Shown piece after piece: positions 42,370-52,300 of a DNA stretch of 64,000 bases. This DNA is from Curtobacterium ammoniigenes NBRC 101786. GTDB lineage: Bacteria; Actinomycetota; Actinomycetes; Actinomycetales; Microbacteriaceae. The translations under genes and the position numbers were made by a program. The stretch is from the NCBI RefSeq assembly GCF_001571045.1, contig NZ_BCSV01000002.1, positions 614,176-678,175 of the forward strand, read 5' to 3'. How positions within the stretch are numbered: the first letter of the stretch is position 1; each line of letters begins with the position of its first letter. The notes under the pieces were generated by a model. The model was not told the origin of the DNA. It made no database searches and saw only the letters and a list, made by a program, of their open reading frames with translations.

Positions 42370-42531
42370 CTTCGACTCCTTCCTATGACTGAGTAATGCC
42401 ACCGAAGAGCGGTGGTCGCCCGTTCCCTTCGACTGGAACGTCCCCGAGCCTCGGCGAGGAGGGTGGGCATGCGAACGGTCATTTCATGGGCGCTTTCTGG
42501 CTATGCTGAAGCGACAGATTCGGAGGCGCGA

Positions 42532-43314
42532 ATGCAGACGCAAGTCACTCCGCCGCCGGTCGAGGAGATCGCGAAGTCTCTTCGGAAGATCGTCGCCACC
42601 GGTCTTCCGATCCCCTCTTCGCTGACCGACGAGATTCTTCTAGGGCTGCGCGGTGTTGTCGCGCGGAGCATCAACCCCGACGACCGCTTGGGGCGAGTGA
42701 AGGCACTTGACGAACTGCTCGCGAGACTCCTGGTGCACTATCCCGACGACACCCTGGGGGAACCCGCCCGCATCTTGTTCGCCGTCGCGCCTGGCTTTCG
42801 TGGTTCCAACCTCACCGCTCGACGCGAAGCCGCGGCGCGTGCCGCCGAGCGTGACGTCGACCATTTCCGCAAGCGCATCGAGCCCGACATCATCGCCGGC
42901 GTCGCATGGCAGCTTCACCGTGACTCGCAGAACTACATCCCGCGCGGTCGGGCAGTCCCGCCCCCGCTGGAGTCCAGTGGCGACAGCCCGACCATCCGGG
43001 CCGGTGATGTCGCTAACAAGGAAGCTGCCGAGCATGAAGAACTGTTGTCGCGGCTATGGGCGCACGTCTACGCGCTGCGTGCCGAGATTCTCCGTGTTGA
43101 GCGGTTGAAGACCTGGCCGCACGACTTGACTGAGCCGACCACGAGCGAGCGTGTACTCGCCGAAGCGCTCGTCGCTCGCGACTACGAGGTGGACGCGGTG
43201 AAGGTGCTCATCGCGACCTACACACAGCGATATGGGCAGCGCATCACGCACGGTGACGCAGAGTTCAACGCCGAGGCGCTGCTGCGGCTCGCTGGATGGG
43301 AGTCGGGTGTCTAG
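42532..43314 (+). CDS. Hypothetical protein upstream of the type I R-M operon
   Basis: This 260-aa protein starts at ATG 42532 with CGGAGG 6 bases before it. It is largely helical, with VEEIAKSLRKIVATGLPIPSSL near the start, a Tyr-Pro-Asp turn (LLVHYPDDTLGEPARILFAV) and a central stretch (GVAWQLHRDSQNYIPRGRAVPP). No catalytic motif or known family is apparent. It is transcribed toward the hsd genes but has its own gap and a separate promoter for hsdM follows. It could be a defence-associated or regulatory gene. Confidence 0.5.
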   Translation: MQTQVTPPPVEEIAKSLRKIVATGLPIPSSLTDEILLGLRGVVARSINPDDRLGRVKALDELLARLLVHYPDDTLGEPARILFAVAPGFRGSNLTARREAAARAAERDVDHFRKRIEPDIIAGVAWQLHRDSQNYIPRGRAVPPPLESSGDSPTIRAGDVANKEAAEHEELLSRLWAHVYALRAEILRVERLKTWPHDLTEPTTSERVLAEALVARDYEVDAVKVLIATYTQRYGQRITHGDAEFNAEALLRLAGWESGV

Positions 43315-43329
43315 CGTCGACAGCAAGCG

Positions 43330-43358
43330 TTTACGAAAAGACCTGATCAGAGTAAAAT
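43330..43358 (+). promoter_or_regulatory. Candidate promoter of the hsd operon
   Basis: TTTACG (43330-43335) and TAAAAT (43353-43358) are spaced by 17 bases, the best promoter-like pair in the gap before hsdM. The leader to hsdM ATG would be about 155 bases. Confidence 0.45.
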
Positions 43359-43522
43359 GCTGAGTAGATGTCGCACTTGCGTGGACCCGGGTTTATGGAG
43401 TGCGACTCACGGTGATATTCGGTTGTCCCTTCGGCTTCCCCTGCAGCGTCGCGGGCCGTCGATAGCTTTAGGACACGACACACCGGAACTAAGTGCGCGC
43501 ACGCGCGGGAGAACAGACACTC

Positions 43523-45092
43523 ATGCCACCGACCACTCGTGAAGCGCAGCGCGCCGAACTCCACAAAACCATCTGGCGGATTGCCAACGACCTGCGCGGA
43601 TCCGTTGATGGATGGGACTTCAAGTCCTACGTGCTCGGCATGCTCTTCTATCGATTCATCTCGGAGAACCTGGCCGCCTATCTCGACGATCTCGAGCGCA
43701 AGGCGGGGGACGCCGCGTTCGATTACGCCAAGCTCACGGACAAGGACGCTGAGTTCGGCCGCAAGGACACGGTCGAGGAGAAGGGCTTCTACATCCTCCC
43801 GTCGCAACTCTTCGGCAACGTCCGTCGTCGGGCAGCCACCGACGAGAACCTCAACGAGACCCTTGACGCGGTGTTCAAGGCCATCGAGGGATCCGCGGTG
43901 GGTGCTGATTCTGAAGATGACATCAAAGGTCTGTTCGCCGACCTCGACGTCAATAGCCAGAAGCTCGGGTCGACCGTTCCGATCCGCAACCAGAAGCTCG
44001 TTAAGCGTCCTCGACGCAATCGGCGATCTGAATCTCGGCGATTTCACGACGCATGAGATTGACGCGTTCGGTGACGCGTACGAGTACCTGATGCAGATGT
44101 ACGCGGCGGACGCCGGCAAGTCCGGCGGCGAGTACTACACCCCGCAGGAGGTAAGCGAGCTGCTTGCTCGTATCACCGTTGTTGGCAAGACCGAAGTCAA
44201 CAAGGTCTACGACCCGGCGGTTGGCTCTGGTTCTCTGCTTCTGAAGTTCCAGAAGGTTCTCGGACCGGGCAAGGTCAGGCAGGGCTTCTTCGGCCAGGAG
44301 ATCAACCTCACGACCTATAACCTCGCTCGGATCAACATGTTCTTGCACGATGTGCCGTACGAGCAGTTCGATCTTGCCCACGGCGACACGCTCATGCATC
44401 CCGCGCACTGGGACGACGAGCCGTTCGAGGCGATCGTTTCCAACCCGCCTTACTCGATCAAGTGGGAGGGCGATGGCAACCCGCTCCTGATCAATGACCC
44501 GCGCTTCGCGCCGGCCGGTGTGCTTGCGCCGAAGTCGAAGGCCGACCTCGCCTTCACGATGCACATCCTGAGCTGGCTCGCCGTGAACGGCACCGCGGCG
44601 ATCGTCGAATTCCCGGGCGTGATGTACCGCGGCGGGGCAGAAGCGAAGATCCGCAAGTACCTGATCGACAACAACTTCGTCGATGCCGTCATTCAGCTTC
44701 CGCCGGATCTCTTCTTCGGCACCACGATCGCCACCTGCATCCTCGTGCTCAAGAAGTCGAAGCCGACAAACGATGTCCTCTTTATCGATGCCTCTGCCGA
44801 GTTCGTCCGAGGTGGCAATAAGAACAAGCTCACACCCGAGCACCAGCAGCGCATCATCGACGGCTTCATAGGCCGCGAGGACATCGACCACTTCGCCAAA
44901 GTCGTCAGCAACGGCGAGATCGCCGAGCGCGGCTATCTCATCTCTGTCTCCTCCTACGTCGAGGCCGAGGACACGCGTGTTGCCATCGACATCACCGCGC
45001 TGAACGCCAAGATCTCCGAGATTGTCGCTCGCCAATCAGAGCTGCGTACCGCTATCGACGAGATCGTTGCGGACCTGGAGGCAGGTTCGTGA
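43523..45092 (+). pseudogene. hsdM: Type I R-M methylase subunit HsdM, frameshifted
   Basis: The first part (ATG 43523, after GAACAGACAC) is the HsdM N-terminal helical domain (HKTIWRIANDLRGSVDGWDFKSYVLGMLFYRFI). The second part, in another frame, has the SAM motif YDPAVGSGSLLLKF and the catalytic NPPYSIKWEGDG. The frame breaks near 44005: AAGCGTCCTC stands where an intact reading needs AAGCGCGTCCTC, a loss of one CG from a CGCG run. Restored, the protein would be about 520 aa, the normal size. It could be a true inactivation, slippage-based on/off switching, or a sequencing error. Its end overlaps hsdS (GTGA). Confidence 0.9.
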
Positions 45093-46312
45093 GTCGCGTC
45101 GATGATCTGATCAATCGACTGGCACCGACGGGTGTGCAGTTCGAGAAACTCGGCGACATCGCGGAGCTCGTCCGGGGCAATGGTCTGCCGAAGACCGAAC
45201 TTACAACGACCGGCGTTGGTGCGATTCACTACGGGCAGATCTACACGCGTTATGGCGTCTGGACGGCAGCAACTATCTCGTTCGTAAGGCCGGAGACCGC
45301 GGTGAAGCTTGCGAAGGTCCAGCCTGGCGACATCATCATCACGAACACCAGCGAGAACGTCGAGGACGTTGGCAAGGCTGTCGCCTGGCTCGGCGAGAAA
45401 GAGATTGTCACCGGGGGTCACGCCACCGTAATCAAACACCGTCAGGACCCGAAGTACCTTGCGTACTGGTTCCAGTCGGAATCCTTTTTCACGCAGAAGA
45501 AGGCGCTCGCTACGGGCACGAAGGTCATCGACGTATCTGCGAAGCAGCTCGCGAAAATCCGAATCCCCGTTCCCCCTCTCGAGGTGCAGCGCGAGATCGT
45601 GAGAATCTTGGATAACTTCACGGAGCTGGAAGCGGAGCTGGAAGCGGAGCTGGAAGCTCGAACTCTTCAGTATGCCTTTTTCCGGGATCGCCTTCTCACC
45701 TTCCGCGAGTCGGATGAAGTTCGATGGAGCACGCTCGGTGCAATTTCTTCGAGGGTGTCGTCTGGAGCGACACCACTTGCTGGCTTGCCTGACTACTACG
45801 AAGGCGGAACAATCCCATGGCTCCGAACTCAGGAAGTGCGTTTTACAGACATATATGACACCGAAGTGCGGATTACCGACCGGGCCTTGAAGGAAACCGC
45901 GGCGAAATGGATCCCTGCCAACTGCGTGATTGTCGCCATCTCGGGTGCCACGGCTGGGCGATCTGCGGTCAATAGAATTCCTTTGACCACCAACCAGCAC
46001 TGTTGCAACTTTGAAATCGATCCCGCGCAGGCGAACTTCCGGTACGTCTTCTACTGGGTTCGCACGCATTACGAGGACATTAAGGCGATGGGGCAGGGTG
46101 CGCGCTCGGACTTGAACGCTGGTCTGATCAAGAGCGTGCCGATTGCGATTCCATCGCTTGCTGAACAGGACCGCGTTGTCGCGGTTCTTGACAAGTTCGA
46201 TGCCCTTGTCAACGATCTCTCCGTCGGTCTGCCGGCTGAGCTCAAGGCTCGCCGCCAGCAGTACGAGTACTACCGCGAAAAGCTCCTGACGTTCGAGGAG
46301 CTGGTCGCATGA
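45089..46312 (+). CDS. hsdS: Type I R-M specificity subunit HsdS
   Basis: This 407-aa subunit has two target-recognition domains, each with the usual conserved segment. TRD1 covers about 15-165 and TRD2 about 210-370, with conserved helices PPLEVQREIVRILDNFTELEAE (about 162-184) and IPSLAEQDRVVAVLDKFDALVNDL (about 350-372). The spacer between them contains three Glu-Leu-Glu-Ala repeats. HsdS sets the bipartite DNA sequence; the spacer sets its gap. It starts with GTG overlapping the hsdM stop and ends with ATGA overlapping hsdR. The frame is intact. Confidence 0.93.
   Translation: MSRVDDLINRLAPTGVQFEKLGDIAELVRGNGLPKTELTTTGVGAIHYGQIYTRYGVWTAATISFVRPETAVKLAKVQPGDIIITNTSENVEDVGKAVAWLGEKEIVTGGHATVIKHRQDPKYLAYWFQSESFFTQKKALATGTKVIDVSAKQLAKIRIPVPPLEVQREIVRILDNFTELEAELEAELEARTLQYAFFRDRLLTFRESDEVRWSTLGAISSRVSSGATPLAGLPDYYEGGTIPWLRTQEVRFTDIYDTEVRITDRALKETAAKWIPANCVIVAISGATAGRSAVNRIPLTTNQHCCNFEIDPAQANFRYVFYWVRTHYEDIKAMGQGARSDLNAGLIKSVPIAIPSLAEQDRVVAVLDKFDALVNDLSVGLPAELKARRQQYEYYREKLLTFEELVA
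45623..45658 (+). repeat. Three 12-bp direct repeats in hsdS (ELEA repeat)
   Basis: GAGCTGGAAGCG occurs three times in tandem; the last copy differs in its final base. Each copy codes for Glu-Leu-Glu-Ala (residues 179-190), in the central conserved helix between the two recognition domains. In EcoR124I/II-type HsdS, gain or loss of one such TAEL unit changes the recognised spacer length by one base. Confidence 0.9.
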
Positions 46313-49300
46313 GCGAAGCTTCCGCCATCAAGTACGAGCCGATCGCCGTCTCTTCGGAGTCGACAGTGGTCGCCGAGTTTGTCCCGGATGTCGCCGGGTC
46401 TGCGGGATACCAGTCGGAGGCGGAGCTCGAGCGGGAGTTCGTTAAGCTCCTGCAGGGCCAGGCCTACGAGTATCTGACGATCCACAGCGAAGCCGAGCTG
46501 CTTACAAACCTTCGCAATCAGCTCGAGGCGCTTAACGGCGTGACGTTCTCAGACGGCGAGTGGGAGCGGCTGCTGGCGGAGTACATCGTCGGCGCGAACG
46601 ATGGCGCGGTCGAGAAGACGGTTCGCATCCAGGAGAACCACATCTACGCCTTCAAGCGCGACGACGGTTCGACGAAGAACATCGCCATCATCGACAAGCG
46701 GCAGATCCACAACAACCGGCTGCAAGTCATCAATCAGTACGAGGTCGAGGGTGCGCGATCTAATCGCTACGACGTGACCGTCCTGATCAACGGGCTGCCG
46801 CTGGTTCATATCGAGCTGAAGCGCCGCGGGGTCGACATCCGCGAGGCGTTCAACCAGATCGACCGCTACCAGCGCGACTCGTTCTGGGCTGGGTCCGGGC
46901 TCTTCGACTACGTCCAGCTCTTCGTGATCAGCAACGGCACGCTGACGAAGTATTACTCGAACACGACCCGCCGCCAGCATGTCGAAGACGCCGCCGGCCG
47001 CAAGCGCGTGCGCAAGACGAGCAACTCGTTCGAGTTCACGTCGTGGTGGGCGGATGCGACGAACAAGCCGATCCAGGACCTCTCCGGATTCACGAAGACG
47101 TTCTTCGCAAAGCACACGATCCTCGCGATCCTCACCCGATACTGCGTGCTGACCGCCGACCGGCTGCTGCTGGTGATGCGGCCGTACCAGATCGTGGCGA
47201 CGGAGCGGATCCTGTCGAAGATCGAGATCTCGACCAACTACAAGCAGCTCGGCACGGTCGCTGCGGGCGGCTATGTGTGGCACACCACCGGGTCGGGTAA
47301 GACCCTGACTTCGTTCAAGACCGCCCAGCTCGCTTCCCGGCTGCCGGGTGTTGACAAGGTGTTGTTCGTCGTCGACCGTAAAGACCTCGACTGGCAGACC
47401 CAGCGCGAGTACGACCGCTTCGAAAAGGGTGCGGCCAATGCCTCAACCTCGACGGGACAGCTCGCCAAGCATCTGGCAGACCCGGAGCGGCGCATCGTCA
47501 TCACGACGATCCAGAAGCTGGCTCGGCTCGTGCAGTCAGATAAAGGCCACAGCATCTACGCCGGGCATGTCGTATTGATCTTCGACGAGTGCCACCGTTC
47601 GCAGTTCGGCGACATGCACACCGCGATCACGAAGGCGTTCAAGCGGTACAACGTGTTCGGCTTCACCGGGACGCCGATCTTCGCCGAGAACGCGGGTTCG
47701 GGCGGCAACCCGCAGCTGAAGACCACCGAGCAGGCGTTCGGCGACAAGCTGCACACTTACACGATCGTTGATGCGATCAATGATAAGAACGTCCTGCCGT
47801 TCCGCATCGACTACGTCAACACGGTCAAGCTCCCTGATGGCTTGACCGACAAACAGGTCAACGCGATCGACACCGAGAAGGCGCTGCTCGATCCCGAGCG
47901 CATCCGCCAAGTCGTGTCCTACATCCTCGAGCACTTTGACCAGAAGACTCGTCGCAGCGAGCACTACGCGCTGGGGGAGCGGCGGGTGAACGGCTTCAAC
48001 GCGCTCTTCGCGACCGCCTCGATCGACGCGGCCAAGCGCTACTACAACGCCTTCGCGATCGCCCAGCAGAACTTGCCCGAGGCCCAGCGGCTGAAGGTTG
48101 GCCTGATCTACTCGTTCGCCGCGAATGAGGCAGTCGACGACGGCTATCTCGATGAGGAGGGCTTCGATGCATCCGCCCTCGACGCCTCCTCACGCGAGTT
48201 CCTTGAGGACGCCATCCAGGACTTCAACGAAACCTTCGGCACGCGATGGGACACCTCATCGGACGGGTTCGCCGGTTACTACACCGACCTTTCGAAGCGG
48301 CTGAAGCAGCGCGAGATCGACCTGGTGATCGTCGTCAACATGTTCCTCACCGGGTTCGACGCGACCACTCTCAACACGCTCTGGGTCGACAAGAACCTGC
48401 GGTCGCACGGTCTTATCCAGGCGTACTCGCGGACCAACCGCATTCTCAACTCGGTTAAGACCTACGGCAACATCGTGAGTTTCCGTGACCTCGAGCAGCA
48501 GACCAACGACGCGATCGCGCTCTTCGGCAACAAGAACGCTCGTGGCATTGTGCTGCTTAAGCCTTACGGCGACTACTACGACGAGTACTCCGCGAAGGTC
48601 GCGGACCTGCTGGCGCTGTATCCACTCGGCGAACCGATCATCGGCGAAACCGCCCAGAAGGAGTTCATCAAGCTCTTCGGCGCGATCCTGCGACTCGAGA
48701 ATATCCTGACCTCGTTCGACGAGTTCGACGGCGAAGCGCTGCTCACCGAGCGTCAAGCTCAGGACTACCGATCGATCTACCTCGACCTATACGCCGACTT
48801 CCGCAAAGACAAAGACGCCGAGAAGGAGCGCATCAACGAGGACATCGTCTTCGAGATCGAGCTCATCAAGCAGGTCGAAATCAACGTCGACTACATCCTC
48901 ATGCTTGTCGATAAGTACCGGAAGGAACGCGGCGACGGTGAGGACAAAGAGATACGTGCGGAGATCACGCGCGCTATCGACGCGTCGCCTTCGCTCCGCA
49001 ACAAGAAGGACCTGATCGAAGCGTTCGTTGACCGCGTCTCTGCCAGCGGCGAGATCGACGAGGAATGGGCCACCTACGTGGCCGCTCGCCGCGCTGCCGA
49101 GCTCGACCGCATCATCGCCGAGGAGAACCTCAAGCCTGACGAAACTCGCGATTTCGTTGACCGGGCGTTCCGCGACGGCGGGATCCAGACCACCGGCACA
49201 GCCATCACTCGCGTCCTACCTCCCGCCTCGCGCTTCACCGGAGCCGGCGGTCACGGCGAGAAGAAGGAGCGTGTGATCTCGAAGCTCGGTGATTTCTTCG

Positions 49301-49338
49301 AGAGGTTCTTCGGGCTGAGTACGGGATCGGGGGAATAG
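46309..49338 (+). CDS. hsdR: Type I R-M restriction subunit HsdR
   Basis: This 1,009-aa subunit is full length. The N-terminal nuclease core has YDVTVLINGLPLVHIELKRRG (Asp, then Glu-x-Lys at about 169-171). The translocase follows, with Walker A HTTGSGKT (325-332), DEAD-box-like FDECHRSQFGD (425-435), GFTGTPIF and helicase motif VI QAYSRTNRI. It cuts DNA after the complex translocates from an unmodified site. It overlaps hsdS by ATGA. The downstream 1,196-aa gene begins 2 bases after its stop. Cutting needs HsdM and HsdS, so the hsdM frameshift would silence the complex. Confidence 0.95.
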   Translation: MSEASAIKYEPIAVSSESTVVAEFVPDVAGSAGYQSEAELEREFVKLLQGQAYEYLTIHSEAELLTNLRNQLEALNGVTFSDGEWERLLAEYIVGANDGAVEKTVRIQENHIYAFKRDDGSTKNIAIIDKRQIHNNRLQVINQYEVEGARSNRYDVTVLINGLPLVHIELKRRGVDIREAFNQIDRYQRDSFWAGSGLFDYVQLFVISNGTLTKYYSNTTRRQHVEDAAGRKRVRKTSNSFEFTSWWADATNKPIQDLSGFTKTFFAKHTILAILTRYCVLTADRLLLVMRPYQIVATERILSKIEISTNYKQLGTVAAGGYVWHTTGSGKTLTSFKTAQLASRLPGVDKVLFVVDRKDLDWQTQREYDRFEKGAANASTSTGQLAKHLADPERRIVITTIQKLARLVQSDKGHSIYAGHVVLIFDECHRSQFGDMHTAITKAFKRYNVFGFTGTPIFAENAGSGGNPQLKTTEQAFGDKLHTYTIVDAINDKNVLPFRIDYVNTVKLPDGLTDKQVNAIDTEKALLDPERIRQVVSYILEHFDQKTRRSEHYALGERRVNGFNALFATASIDAAKRYYNAFAIAQQNLPEAQRLKVGLIYSFAANEAVDDGYLDEEGFDASALDASSREFLEDAIQDFNETFGTRWDTSSDGFAGYYTDLSKRLKQREIDLVIVVNMFLTGFDATTLNTLWVDKNLRSHGLIQAYSRTNRILNSVKTYGNIVSFRDLEQQTNDAIALFGNKNARGIVLLKPYGDYYDEYSAKVADLLALYPLGEPIIGETAQKEFIKLFGAILRLENILTSFDEFDGEALLTERQAQDYRSIYLDLYADFRKDKDAEKERINEDIVFEIELIKQVEINVDYILMLVDKYRKERGDGEDKEIRAEITRAIDASPSLRNKKDLIEAFVDRVSASGEIDEEWATYVAARRAAELDRIIAEENLKPDETRDFVDRAFRDGGIQTTGTAITRVLPPASRFTGAGGHGEKKERVISKLGDFFERFFGLSTGSGE

Positions 49339-49340
49339 CT

Positions 49341-52300
49341 ATGTCGCCAACGTTCGGACCGTATTCGGTGGCTCCAGAACGGATCGCTGCCCTGACGAGC
49401 GCCAACTTCGGCCAATTCGTGTCGCGGCTACTTGAGACTGAGGTCGCGGCTCACGCCATGTCGGGCACGGCGCTTACGACAACTCACAATGAGAACGTCC
49501 CGGACGGCGGCGTCGACGCCGGTTTGCATGATGCAAGCGGCACTGCTTGGATTCCCGCGGGCGACAGTGCGTGGCAGTTTAAGGCGGGAAATTTAGGCCC
49601 GGAAGCATGCAGGACAGAAATTCGCAACGCAGCCTGGGCGCGAGAAACGCTCAATAGTGGCGGCAAGTACCGAATCGTCTTTGGTGTTGCGCTAACCGAT
49701 CAACAAATTGCTGCGAGACGTCGAGCCGTCATTCAGGAGCTTACGACGCTTGGCATTGCGACAAGCGGAGATGACGTGGAAGTGCTCTCTGCTGGCAGCC
49801 TCGCGCGATGGGTGGAAGAGTTTCCAGCTTTGGCGGTGAGTCCATTGATCGGCGGAACCGGTCAATTTGGTTTGACTTTTGATCAATGGAGTTTGTCTTC
49901 AGGACACACAACATCCTGGGTCTCATCAGCCGCTAGAGACGCTCAGCTTGACGAAATCAGGCAGATCGTCGACGGCACCATCCCGCAGGATGTCCACCTC
50001 GACGGTGAAAGCGGACTTGGCAAGACTCGTCTAGTGATGGAAGCCGCTCGCGGCCAGGAATGGGAGCCGGTTGTGCTCTACGTTCCTGCGGCTGACGATT
50101 TCCCCGTGAGCAGTTTGGCCCACATTCAAGGCCAGGGGCGATCGGGGGTAGTCATCGTCGACGAATGTTCGGCTCGAAAACACAAGAATTATGCCGACGC
50201 TCTAACAACCAATTCGCTAATTCGTCTGGTTACGATCGGAGAGCCCGACACGGGTTCGGTCCGCACCGGCGTCGTCAGGCTTGACGGCCTTGAGGTCGAA
50301 GCCATGACCAAGCTGCTTGAAGCGAACCAGCCGCAGCTCTGGCCCGAGGCAACTCGTGTTGTTGTCAGCCTGGCGAACGGAAACGTCGACTACGCGCTCA
50401 AGGCTGCGAGGGTCGTGATCGAACGGGGCGCAAGTTCCGCCGCCGGGCTGATCACCGAGGAGGATGTTCGCCGCTTCATCACTGACGAGCTCCCTGGCGG
50501 AACACTTTTTTTAGCCGCGGCAGCGCTCGCGCTGTTTACGCGGGTCGGATTTGACGGCGACGTCGCGTCTGACCTTTCGGCGATAGCGTCCGGTTTGGGT
50601 ATCTCTGAGACCGACCTTCGTGGCGCGGCGATAGATCTTGCACGGCACGGCCTGCTCTCCAAGCAGGGTCGTTACCGCTCGGTTGGTCCGAATCCACTTG
50701 CCCTCTACCTTGCCGCGCAAGCTTGGAACAGCTTCGGGCAGCAGATCATCACCTCGCTTCTCCCTGTCCTGGACGACGACCTCACCGAGCGGCTGTTTCA
50801 TCGCGCGGCTGACCTCGGTGACCAGACCGCGTCGACCGGGGTGGCAGATGTAATCCTCGCTTCCGATGGGCCGCTCGCATCTCTCAGTTCCATCGCGCTA
50901 GGTCGTACATCCCGATTGCTTACTCATTTTGCGGTCATCGCCCCTGAGCGGGTCGCCGAGCGGATGTCGGGACTGTTGGTCGCCGCCACCGATGGCGAGA
51001 TTCTCACTCTCGGCACGGCGCGCCGTGATCTTGTGTGGGCGCTGCAGAAGCTCGCCTGGCACTCACGCACGTTCGAAGTTGCCGCTGATGCACTTCTCCG
51101 ACTAGCGCAGGTGGAGACCGAGACGTACTCGAATAACTCGAACGGGATCTGGGTAGAACTATTCGGCGCGTTCCTCCCCGGGACCGCGGCAAGTCCAGGA
51201 GATCGGATGGCTTACCTGAAGCGCACCGCGACGTCTTCGATCGCCCACTCTCGGAGTCTGTCCGTTCAGGCGGCTCGACGCGCGCTTGAGCCGCACGAGT
51301 CGATCGTCTCGTCCGGTGAGCTCCAGGGTGGTCTAGTTGTCGAACGACGCGGGCGACCAGCTACCTGGGGTGACGTGTTTCGTTATCGGAACGACGCGAT
51401 CGACATGCTCTGCGGACTCGCCGTCGACGAAGACCCCGAGGTCGCGAACGAGGCGTTGAAGGCGCTTCTGTCGTCGATCCATCCATCGCTCGAGACATTC
51501 CCGGTACGCGATCACCTTGCCGCGGCCCTCGCGTCGCTAGGGGCTGAAGCGATCGCCGCGACTCGTCTGGAACTCTCGGGGCTCAAGCGGCTGTTCGATC
51601 GGGTTGAACTAGACGAGGGCGATGTCCGGGCTGAGAGCCTGAAGGCGTTCGAAGCCTTTTTGCCACCAGAGAGTCCCGCTGACGCATTACGCGATCTGCT
51701 TGAAACAAGCCCTTGGGACTATTCGGAAACCACTGACGCATTCGTCTCCAAGTTGGTGGATGGCGCTCGCGCTGTCGATGCGGCTGACCCCACGGCGGTT
51801 CTTCTCGACGAGCTCGATGCGGTGAAGCTTCCGGCCTCATTCGCTGCTGGTTCTGCGGTCGCGGAGCTGAGTTCGGAGGACCCGGGAGTGGCTCAGCGAG
51901 TGACGCGGCTTCTTCACGGTCCAAACCTCGACGCGGCGATTGGCTTCTTCCTCTCCCTTACTGAAAATGCGCGTAGCGACGCTTACGACGAGTTCGTAGA
52001 TTCCTCCGCCGTTGAGAATTCGATGAAGCTCCATCTCACCGCAAGGGGTCCGAGGACAGACCGCGCCGATGCACGCGCACGCGAATTAGGACGCTCTGTC
52101 ACCGTCCAGCAAGCTGCCCGATACATGTTTGGCTGGCTTCGGGACGCAGATGAATCACGAATTGCGGATGAACTCGCCAGTTGGCTTGACCGCATCGTCG
52201 ACCAAGCCGACTACAACGCTGCCGTCGACATGGTGGCCCTTTACCTCTTCCAGAAGAAGGATGCGGTACCGACGCTCGAGCCCCTGATCCAGAGGCTCGT

